Part shown: piece after piece, positions 26,258-33,796 of the stretch
How the letters are laid out: each line of letters starts with the position of its first letter
Numbering within the stretch: the first letter of the stretch is position 1
From: Herbaspirillum autotrophicum
GTDB lineage: Bacteria > Pseudomonadota > Gammaproteobacteria > Burkholderiales > Burkholderiaceae_D
Assembly (NCBI RefSeq): GCF_001189915.1
Contig: NZ_LFLS01000033.1
Span: 1-64,000, forward strand
Direction of reading: 5' to 3'
Length of the DNA: 64,000 bases
The notes under the pieces: generated by a model
What the model saw: the letters and a program-made list of their open reading frames with translations, nothing else
What the model was told of the DNA's origin: nothing
The model's database searches: none
Translations under genes and position numbers: made by a program

Positions 26258-27619
26258 ATGGTTTTTGCCAGCACCAGTTTCCTGTTCCTGTTTCTGCCCG
26301 TATTTTTACTGGCCTATGCACTGACGCCGCAACGCTGGCGCAATCTGTGCATTCTGGCGTTCAGTTGGCTGTTTTATGCCTGGTGGCGTCTCGATTTTCT
26401 GCCGTTGATCGTGTCCATTGCGGTCTGGTCCTGGCTCACCGGCCGCTGGCTCGACCGGCAATACGGTCAGCGCCGCAAGCACGCGCTATGGCTGGCCATT
26501 ACCTGGCCGCTGCTGGCCTTGTTGTGGTTCAAGTATGCCAATCTGCTGGCCGCCACCGCCGACGTCAGCGGCTGGGACAATATCCTGCTGCCGATCGGTT
26601 TGTCCTTTTTCGTGTTCGGCGCGATTTCATATTCGGTCGATGTCTATCGCGGGACCGTGCAGGCGGAGCCGAGTTTCATCAACTACGCCACCTATCAATC
26701 GATGTTCGGACATCTGGTGGCGGGCCCGGTGGTGCGCTACAAATGGGTAGCGCAACGCTTGCAGGCGCGTGCCTTTGACCGCAAGGAATTTGCCGCCGGC
26801 GCCGAACGCTTCATGCTCGGCTTTGCCCAGAAAATCCTGCTGGCCGATACCCTGGCGCCGCTGGTGGACAGCGCTTATCTGTTGCAGGCGCCGAGCGCCG
26901 CCGACGCCGCGCTGGCAGTGCTGGCCTACACGCTGCAACTGTATTTCGACTTCGCTGCCTATAGCAGCATGGCGATCGGACTGGGATTGATGGTCGGCCT
27001 CAAATTCCCTGAAAATTTCAATCACCCCTATCTGAGCACCTCCCTGTCGGATTTCTGGCGGCGCTGGCACATCAGCTTGTCGAGCTGGTTGCGTGACTAT
27101 CTGTACATCCCGCTGGGCGGCAACCGTCAGGGCCTCACGCGCGGTTGCATCAACCTGTTGATCACGATGGCGCTGGGCGGTTTGTGGCATGGCGCCAGCT
27201 GGACCTTCATGGTGTGGGGCCTCTGGCATGGCGCCGGCCTGGTCCTCGAACGCGTGTGGCGCAGCGCCGGCTGGCCGGCATTGCCGCGCTGGCTGGCGCA
27301 CGGGATTACCTTGCTGTTCGTGATGCTGGGCTGGATGCTGTTTCGGGCGCAGACCTGGAATGAAGTGGCCTTGATGCTGGCGGCGCTGAGCGGACAACAT
27401 GGCTGGCAACTGTCGTCGGCACTGGCCTCGGCCTTGCGACCGAATCAAGGCTGGACGCTGCTGCTCGGCGTCATCCTGATCTACCTGCCGCTGGCCGGAC
27501 CGCACTGGCAACAGCGTCTGACGCAACTGGCCGGCTGGCTGGCGCTGCCGCTGTGGCTGCTGGCGGTATGGGTGCTGCAAGGCCGCACCGTGGTGCCCTT
27601 TCTTTATTTCCAATTCTGA
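26258..27619 (+). CDS. AlgI-like MBOAT O-acyltransferase
   Basis: A 453-residue polytopic membrane protein of the MBOAT family. It starts VFASTSFLFLFLPVFLLAYAL, has PENFNHPYLSTSLSDFWRRWHISL and YIPLGGNRQG, and the catalytic His lies in LGGLWHGASW (about residue 311). AlgI moves acetyl groups across the inner membrane for O-acetylation of alginate. Here it sits between AlgF-like and AlgJ/AlgX-like genes with 2-12 bp gaps, so it should acetylate the polymer made by the NfrB-like synthase. Confidence 0.92.
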   Translation: MVFASTSFLFLFLPVFLLAYALTPQRWRNLCILAFSWLFYAWWRLDFLPLIVSIAVWSWLTGRWLDRQYGQRRKHALWLAITWPLLALLWFKYANLLAATADVSGWDNILLPIGLSFFVFGAISYSVDVYRGTVQAEPSFINYATYQSMFGHLVAGPVVRYKWVAQRLQARAFDRKEFAAGAERFMLGFAQKILLADTLAPLVDSAYLLQAPSAADAALAVLAYTLQLYFDFAAYSSMAIGLGLMVGLKFPENFNHPYLSTSLSDFWRRWHISLSSWLRDYLYIPLGGNRQGLTRGCINLLITMALGGLWHGASWTFMVWGLWHGAGLVLERVWRSAGWPALPRWLAHGITLLFVMLGWMLFRAQTWNEVALMLAALSGQHGWQLSSALASALRPNQGWTLLLGVILIYLPLAGPHWQQRLTQLAGWLALPLWLLAVWVLQGRTVVPFLYFQF

Positions 27620-27621
27620 TC

Positions 27622-28719
27622 ATGCGCCGCCTGAACACCCTCGCCTTTCTGCTCATCATCTTTGCCGGCATGCTCTGGCTGGCGCTGCGCCTGTATCCGG
27701 AATTGCCGGCGTGGCAGCGGCAACTGGCGCAAGCCGGGTGGCATGACGGCACGATCACGGCCACCTTCGATAAGCAGGTGGCTGCCGCAGTGCCAGCCGA
27801 TACACCAGTGGAGCGCGCGCTCAATGGCGTGTTGTATGCCCTCACTGCCGATACCGGACCGCAAGTGCGCAGCGGTTGCCCGGGCTGGCTGTTCCTGAGT
27901 GAAGAAACCGGCTATAGCCCTGACGCCGAGCGGCATTTATCGCAGCGCCTGCAACTGACGCGTTTGCTGATCGCCGAGTTCCGCCAGCGCGGCATCGTGT
28001 TGCTGGCCGTGCCGGTGCCGGACAAGGCGGAAATGGCCGCTGCCCAGCTCTGCGGCATGCGCGTGGCGATGCAGGCCGCTGACCGCCGGCACACATGGCA
28101 TCAGCGCTCGGCCAGTTTGCCGTTGCCGCAAGTCGATCTCGCCGCCGGCTGGCGTCAGCCCGGTTACTGGCGCACCGACAGTCACTGGAACCGGGGCGGC
28201 GCCACCGCCGCCGCGAGCCGGGTGGCCATCGTCATCCAAAGTCTGTTGCCGCTGGCGCCGCCGACGCCGATCCGGCTGCATGTGAATGACAGCGCCCATA
28301 TCCGCCCCGGCGATCTGGTGCATCTGGCCGGCATCAGCACCAACCAGCCCCCCTTCGGCCCGCTGCCCGATCTGGACTACGACATCAGGCTCGACATAGC
28401 CCGCAGCGGCGGTTTGCTGGACGACAGTGCGTCGCCGTACCTGATGCTGGCCGGCTCTTCCTACTCGACCAACACCGATTTCCTCGCCTATCTGCAAACC
28501 GCATTGCAACAGGAAGTGATACAGCAAAGCGCGGCCGGCAGCGGTTTCGCCGGCAGTCTGCTGACCTTGCTGCAACAGCATCCGGCACGCCTGCAAGACA
28601 TCCGGCTCTTGATCTGGGAGTGGCCGCTGCGCGCCCTCTATCAGCCGCTGACTGCCGCCGAAACGGCTTATCTCAACGCCGCCTCCGGTGCGGCACCCCT
28701 TTCTACAGGAGCACACTAA
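27622..28719 (+). CDS. AlgJ/AlgX-like SGNH acetyltransferase, membrane-anchored
   Basis: A 365-residue protein with an N-terminal signal anchor (LAFLLIIFAGMLWLALRL). GCPGWLFLSEE and YWRTDSHWNRGGA (the DxH pair) are AlgJ/AlgX hallmarks, and LMLAGSSYSTNTDF probably carries the catalytic Ser. These proteins take acetyl from the MBOAT partner and transfer it to the polymer in the periplasm. It starts at ATG 27622, 2 bases after the AlgI-like stop, and its stop overlaps the next SGNH gene by one base (TAATG). Confidence 0.82.
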   Translation: MRRLNTLAFLLIIFAGMLWLALRLYPELPAWQRQLAQAGWHDGTITATFDKQVAAAVPADTPVERALNGVLYALTADTGPQVRSGCPGWLFLSEETGYSPDAERHLSQRLQLTRLLIAEFRQRGIVLLAVPVPDKAEMAAAQLCGMRVAMQAADRRHTWHQRSASLPLPQVDLAAGWRQPGYWRTDSHWNRGGATAAASRVAIVIQSLLPLAPPTPIRLHVNDSAHIRPGDLVHLAGISTNQPPFGPLPDLDYDIRLDIARSGGLLDDSASPYLMLAGSSYSTNTDFLAYLQTALQQEVIQQSAAGSGFAGSLLTLLQQHPARLQDIRLLIWEWPLRALYQPLTAAETAYLNAASGAAPLSTGAH

Positions 28720-29729
28720 TGAAGTTCAAGCACCAGTCAGCGCCCGGCGCAACTTATCCCGCGTTCCTGCGCTGCGTGCTGACGCTGGCCGTGTCTTGCA
28801 GCGTACTGACAACACTGCCGGCGGGGGCCGCCGACAGTGGCAGCAGCGTGATTGAAGGCAGCGACGGCTGGCTGTTTCCAGGCTGGGAACGCAGCGACAA
28901 GAGTGACCGTACCGGCCTCGCCGCCAATATCAAACTGTTGCAGGAGACCCGCGATCTGCTGGCGGCACGCAAGATCGGCTTGCTGGTGATGGTAGTGCCG
29001 GCCAAGGCGGCGTTTTACCGGCAGCGCCTGCCGCAGCAAGTGCAACTGGCGCCGGAGGTGTTGTCGCGCTACAGCGATGTGCTCGATTTGCTGAACAAAG
29101 CCGGCATCAACAGCTTCGATGACCGTGCGGTATTGCAGACGGTGGAACAAGGCAAGCAAACCGCGTTCTATCGCGCCGATTATCACTGGACCGCCTGGGC
29201 CGCCGAAGCCTCGGCCGAGGTCGCCGCCCAGCGCATCAATACCAGCTGGAGCCTGCCACCCGGGGGCACCGGCACGGTGCTGGGCGAATGGACCAATGAT
29301 CGCCGCTATGGCGATCTGGCCAGCAATTTCATGCGCCCGGCCGAGCGCAAACGCATCGGTCGCGATACCTATACCGTGCGCAAAACCGCAGATGCCGGCG
29401 ATGCCTTGCTGGATACCGGCCCGGCGCCGGTACAGGTGGTCGGCAACAGCTTTGTGCAACCGTATCTGGGCTTTCCGCAAAAACTGTCGAATGCACTCAG
29501 CCAACCGGTGGGCCTGACCTGGAATCCGGGCAATGTCGGTCCTTGGAAAACCATGCTGGATGCCGTGGAACGGCCGGATTTTGCACACAACAAACCGCTG
29601 GTGGTGGTATGGCAATTCAACGAAGCACAATTGGAAAGCGGCCCCGATGCCAGCGCCAGTTGGGACGCTGCCGGCCGCATGAGCGCGGCGACCTGGCGCA
29701 GCCGCATGGCCGCGGCCCTGGCGAAATAA
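28719..29729 (+). CDS. Second AlgJ/AlgX-like SGNH protein, secreted
   Basis: A 336-residue protein with a cleavable signal peptide (to about LPAGAADSG). It shares the fold features of its neighbour: IEGSDGWLFPGWE, FYRADYHWTAWAA (DxH) and VVGNSFVQPYLG (Ser motif). Having two such proteins resembles the AlgJ plus AlgX pair of alginate loci, where one relays and the other finally transfers acetyl. ACAGGAGCACACTA precedes the ATG. No carbohydrate-binding C-terminal module like that of AlgX is evident at this length. Confidence 0.82.
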   Translation: MKFKHQSAPGATYPAFLRCVLTLAVSCSVLTTLPAGAADSGSSVIEGSDGWLFPGWERSDKSDRTGLAANIKLLQETRDLLAARKIGLLVMVVPAKAAFYRQRLPQQVQLAPEVLSRYSDVLDLLNKAGINSFDDRAVLQTVEQGKQTAFYRADYHWTAWAAEASAEVAAQRINTSWSLPPGGTGTVLGEWTNDRRYGDLASNFMRPAERKRIGRDTYTVRKTADAGDALLDTGPAPVQVVGNSFVQPYLGFPQKLSNALSQPVGLTWNPGNVGPWKTMLDAVERPDFAHNKPLVVVWQFNEAQLESGPDASASWDAAGRMSAATWRSRMAAALAK

Positions 29730-29734
29730 GCGGC

Positions 29735-30607
29735 ATGCCACCGACTTCGCCGCCGTTTCCTGTTGTCTGGCCGCAGATAGTGCGCTGGCTGCTCTTGCCG
29801 GCCTTGCTGCTGCTGAGTTCATGCAGCTGGAACTCGCCGCCGGTGGCGGGCGTCGTGTGGCAACCGGATAATCAGACCGTGCGTCCGCAGGGCAACTGGG
29901 ACTTGCTGGGCGCCAAGACTTTGCTGGTGCAATGGAGCGTGGTCGACGATCAGAGTTTGATCGGCGGCTGCGCCCGTCCATTGCCGGAATTGCCCGACTG
30001 GACAAGGATTGCGGCACAAACGTGGGCCAGTGAAATCATTCTCGGACTGGCCGGCAATTTCAACGAGCAACAGGCGCGCAACAATTTGCCGCACTTGCTG
30101 GCGCAATCCCGGTGTATCGCCGCCCTGCCGCTGCCGTTCAAGGTCAGCGGCTGGTATTTCCCGGTAGAAATCGATCCGACCTGGGACGAAGCACCAGCCC
30201 TGGCAGCGGTACTGGCGCAACTGCCACGGCCGCTGTGGGTCAGCGTGTATGACAACAGCAACATCGGTCCGCGCGCGCTCGCCGATTGGTTATCGCGCTG
30301 GTTGCCGGACGATGTCGGCATCTTCTTTCAGGACGGCGTCGGCGTCCACGCCCGCAGTCCGGAAGTGGCGGCACTGTATTTTTCCAGCTTGCGTCAGCGC
30401 TTCGGGATCGCGCGCGTGCGGCTGATCGCGGAAGCGTTTCGCCCCACTGACAAAAAAAGCTTTCGCGCCGCCACGGTGGATGAACTCTGGCCGCAATTAC
30501 AGGTGTATAAAGAACATAAATATCAGGTCTATTTATTTGATGGTCCGCATTATGTAACGGACAACACCGTTGACACATTGCGCAAGCATCTGGCTGCTCC
30601 CGACTGA
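29735..30607 (+). CDS. YbcH-like lipoprotein of the polysaccharide operon
   Basis: A 290-residue protein with a lipobox (LLLLSSCSWN, Cys at about 30). GVVWQPDNQTV, KTLLVQWSVVDD, SGWYFPVEIDPTW, LWVSVYDNSN and DDVGIFFQDGVGVHA look like successive strands of a TIM-barrel hydrolase-type fold. Size, the LVQW segment and gene company recall YbcH, which lies beside nfrA and nfrB in E. coli; this match is from memory, not a search. It may process or hold the polymer in the periplasm. Confidence 0.62.
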   Translation: MPPTSPPFPVVWPQIVRWLLLPALLLLSSCSWNSPPVAGVVWQPDNQTVRPQGNWDLLGAKTLLVQWSVVDDQSLIGGCARPLPELPDWTRIAAQTWASEIILGLAGNFNEQQARNNLPHLLAQSRCIAALPLPFKVSGWYFPVEIDPTWDEAPALAAVLAQLPRPLWVSVYDNSNIGPRALADWLSRWLPDDVGIFFQDGVGVHARSPEVAALYFSSLRQRFGIARVRLIAEAFRPTDKKSFRAATVDELWPQLQVYKEHKYQVYLFDGPHYVTDNTVDTLRKHLAAPD

Positions 30608-30629
30608 ACCGCAAACTGACCGTGCCGCC

Positions 30630-31823
30630 ATGCTGAAACCGATATCTGCAGAGCAACTTCGCCTGGGGATGTACATCCACCAGATTTCCTCGGCCTGGAT
30701 TGAACATCCGTTCTGGCGCAGCTCGTTCAAGCTGGAGTCGCGTGAAGATCTGCTGCGCCTGCGGGCGGCGCGGATCGATGAAATCATCATCGATACCGGC
30801 AAGGGTCTCGATGTTGCCGCACCAAAAATGCCGGCCGGCCCGGTGCCGGCGGCCAGCGCAGACGCCCGCGTAAATATCATTGCAGAACCGGCGCCACAAC
30901 TGTTGTCGGAACAGGAAGCGCCGCAGGCGCGCAAGCTGCTGGAAGCCTCCCGCGACACGGTCATCAACATGTTCCGCGACGCCCGCCTGGGCAAAGCACT
31001 GAGCATGAAGGAAGCCTCCTCGCTGGTACAACAGGTGGAAATGTCGATCACCCGCAACAGCGGCACCCTGCTCAGCATGATCCGCATCAAGACTGCCGAT
31101 GATTACACTTACCTGCATTCCGTTGCGGTATGCGCCTACATGATCCGGCTCGGGCAACAACTGGGATTACCGCCGGCGCAGATACAGCAAGCCGGCATGG
31201 CGGGACTGTTGCATGACATCGGCAAGATAGGAACGCCGGCGACGATCCTGAACAAACCGGGCAAGCTGACCGCCGATGAATTTTCCATCGTCATGCAACA
31301 TCCTGAAATCGGTCATGCACTGCTGCTCAACAGCGGCCACCTCGATGCGGCGGTGAGTGACGTCGCCCTGCATCACCATGAAAAATTCGACGGCAGCGGT
31401 TATCCGCATCGCCTCGGCGGCCCCGATATCTCGCTGCTCTCCCGCATGGGTGCGGTATGCGATGTCTATGACGCGCTGACCTCGAACCGGTCCTACAAGA
31501 GCGGCAGCGAACCGGGTCAAGCGATTCGCATCATGCTCAACAGCGAAGGACATTTCGATCCGCATATCCGCGAAGCCTTCATCAAGAGCATCGGCATTTT
31601 TCCGTGTGGTTCCTGTGTGCTGATGGAGTCCGGCCGGCTGGCCATCGTGGTCGATCAAAACGATGCCTTGCTGGCGCCGCGCGTGAGGATTTTTTTCTCG
31701 ACCAAATCAGGAACCCGGATCCAGCCGGAAATCATCGATCTGTCGAAAAAGAATACCCACGACCGGATCCTCTCGCACGTCGATCCGCAAGCGTGGGGCT
31801 TGCATAATATCGATGTGATATGA
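30630..31823 (+). CDS. HD-GYP cyclic-di-GMP phosphodiesterase
   Basis: A 397-residue cytoplasmic protein. Residues 1-130 are a DUF3391-type N-terminal domain (ISAEQLRLGMYIHQI). Residues 160-340 are an HD-GYP domain with HSVAVCAYM, GLLHDIGKIGTPATILNKPG, HHEKFDGSGYPHRLGG and AVCDVYDALTSNRSYK. All expected metal and GYP residues are present, so an active phosphodiesterase is likely. It starts 22 bp after the YbcH-like gene, in the same orientation, and is probably the last gene of the polysaccharide operon, lowering cyclic di-GMP near the MshEN-bearing synthase. Confidence 0.9.
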   Translation: MLKPISAEQLRLGMYIHQISSAWIEHPFWRSSFKLESREDLLRLRAARIDEIIIDTGKGLDVAAPKMPAGPVPAASADARVNIIAEPAPQLLSEQEAPQARKLLEASRDTVINMFRDARLGKALSMKEASSLVQQVEMSITRNSGTLLSMIRIKTADDYTYLHSVAVCAYMIRLGQQLGLPPAQIQQAGMAGLLHDIGKIGTPATILNKPGKLTADEFSIVMQHPEIGHALLLNSGHLDAAVSDVALHHHEKFDGSGYPHRLGGPDISLLSRMGAVCDVYDALTSNRSYKSGSEPGQAIRIMLNSEGHFDPHIREAFIKSIGIFPCGSCVLMESGRLAIVVDQNDALLAPRVRIFFSTKSGTRIQPEIIDLSKKNTHDRILSHVDPQAWGLHNIDVI

Positions 31824-31913
31824 ACGGACGGGCAGCGCGACGAGGTCTGACTGAATCGCCGGCGGCCCGCATGTCTGCCGCGCCGGACCCCGCAACCGGC
31901 AGCCGTTTCAGAC

Positions 31914-33503
31914 TCAGGCCGACAACACCGGAGCCGGTGCCGACACCACCGCCACCGGCTTTTTCCGTTCCAGGTAAAAGCGGCTGAACTGGGCGGCCGG
32001 CATGGCTTTTCCATACAACCAGCCTTGCGCATAATCGACGCCCAGTGCCAGCAGACAGTCAGCCTGGGCCTGTGTTTCAACGCCCTCTGCCACTACCTTC
32101 AGGCTGAGTGTCTTGGCCATCGCAATGATATGCGGCGTGACACTGCTGGTGGCCGCTTCGGTGCCGATGGTATCGATGAAGGACTTGTCGATTTTCAGTG
32201 CATCCAGCGGCAAGCCTTGCAGACAAGACAGACTGGAGTAGCCGGTACCGAAATCATCGATGGCGATGCGATGTCCGCCCTGACGCGCCTTGGTCAGCGT
32301 GATGCAGGCGGCGTCGATATCGATGAAGCCGCGCTCGGTAGCCTCCAGCCAGATTTGCGGAGATGCGATGCCGGTTCCCTCCAGCGCCCGGTACACCACT
32401 TCCAGAATGCGGCCGCTGCGGATATCGTCGGCGCACACGTTGACCGCGACGTGCAACTGCTTGTCGTGGCTCAGCATGGCTTGCAGATCGCTGACCACCG
32501 CCGCCACCACCTGATCGGTAATCGGCAGGATCAAACCGCTCTGCTCGGCCAACGGAATGAACAAATCCGGCCGCACCATGCTGCCATCCTGCCGCTGCCA
32601 GCGAACCAGCGCTTCGGCGCCGATGCAGGCGCCGCTGCTCAATTCCATCAGTGGCTGGTAATGCACCACGAATTCGCGCTGCTGGACGGCAATCGTCAAC
32701 TCGCCCAAGGGCGACAGGCGCTGCTGCAAGCGCCACCCTACCAGGCCCACCAGCAGCGCCGCCAGTATCACGCCGACCGGCAACAGCAGCGTTTGTTCCT
32801 GTTGCAAGCTGACCAGCACGCTGCTACGCGACTCCAGCGCGATCGCCACCAGTTCGCGGTCGCCCACCTGCGCAAACAAATCCTGTTCGGTCTGGCTGCG
32901 TTCGGGATGCAGCAACAGTTGCCGGATGCGTTGCGGATCGGGCACGTTGACCGAGCCCAGCACGCTGCCGTCAGCAGTCGCCACGGCCAGTTGTATGTCG
33001 CCATCGGCGATGACGTCGACGAACCGTGCCGGGTCGATCAGCACATGATGAGCGAGATAATGCAGGCCGGTCATCTGCTTGCCGCCGCTGGCTGCCGATA
33101 CCACCCCCAGCGTGGCGTGCATGCCATTCGACAGGACCACGTCGGTGGCCGGGTGCGAACCGGTCTCGCGCGGAATGCCCCAGGACGTGCATTTCAATAG
33201 CCCGCCTTCCACATAGCGGACTTCTTCGACGCTGCGGTTATCGATGGCGATCATCCGCATTTGCCGGATGTGTGCATCGGAACACGCCGGTTGCCGCAGA
33301 TCGGCCATTGTGTGCAAGGCCTGATTGACTTCATTAAGCACCTGATTGGTACGCACGATGGCCTTGTTGGCAATGTGCGCCAGCTTTTCCTGCCGCGCTT
33401 GCAGCGCATGATTCCATGACAGGTAAAAACTCAGCGTCAGCGGAATCGCCGCACCGGCCACCGCCAATATCACGGCCATGCAAATCAGGCGTTTGCGGAT
33501 CAT
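31914..33503 (-). CDS. CSS-motif EAL phosphodiesterase
   Basis: A 529-residue membrane protein: TM1 about 7-29, a periplasmic CSS-type domain (paired Cys in QPACSDAH and LLKCTSWG), TM2 about 240-262, then a complete EAL domain with GAEALVRWQ, NVCADDI, DDFGTGYSSL, KIDKSF and AEGVETQ. CSS-EAL proteins hydrolyse cyclic di-GMP and are controlled by periplasmic thiol-disulfide state. It is convergent with the HD-GYP gene, so two phosphodiesterases flank the polysaccharide operon. Confidence 0.92.
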   Translation of the reverse strand: MIRKRLICMAVILAVAGAAIPLTLSFYLSWNHALQARQEKLAHIANKAIVRTNQVLNEVNQALHTMADLRQPACSDAHIRQMRMIAIDNRSVEEVRYVEGGLLKCTSWGIPRETGSHPATDVVLSNGMHATLGVVSAASGGKQMTGLHYLAHHVLIDPARFVDVIADGDIQLAVATADGSVLGSVNVPDPQRIRQLLLHPERSQTEQDLFAQVGDRELVAIALESRSSVLVSLQQEQTLLLPVGVILAALLVGLVGWRLQQRLSPLGELTIAVQQREFVVHYQPLMELSSGACIGAEALVRWQRQDGSMVRPDLFIPLAEQSGLILPITDQVVAAVVSDLQAMLSHDKQLHVAVNVCADDIRSGRILEVVYRALEGTGIASPQIWLEATERGFIDIDAACITLTKARQGGHRIAIDDFGTGYSSLSCLQGLPLDALKIDKSFIDTIGTEAATSSVTPHIIAMAKTLSLKVVAEGVETQAQADCLLALGVDYAQGWLYGKAMPAAQFSRFYLERKKPVAVVSAPAPVLSA

Positions 33504-33723
33504 CCACGTCCCTCTGGTTATCAGACTGGAAATGTTTCAATGAAGAAATGGTATCTGATTCAAGCTTTGCCGAGAAGCGGGCAACGCAATCAAATCGGGT
33601 GTTGTTGGCTGACATCTGCGAGCGCAGTCGTCGCGCTGGTGACTGACAGCTCGCAAGCCATGTCATGGTTGAGGCTGGCGTGAAACGAGGGAAACAAGGC
33701 ATGCGCTTGCGGCACCAGAGAGA

Positions 33724-33780
33724 TGAAAAACAGAATATCTTCTATTCCGTTTTTCACGTCCCAAAGAAAAGAATATTCAA
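33724..33780 (-). terminator. Possible terminator of the RTX gene
   Basis: On the minus strand, GAATATTCTTTTCT and AGAAGATATTC can pair as an imperfect bulged stem, followed by CTGTTTTTC. It lies just after the RTX stop, within the 293-bp gap before the EAL gene, where no other gene is visible. The stem is imperfect, so confidence is modest. Confidence 0.4.
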
Positions 33781-33796
33781 CAACGTTCGCGCCTGA

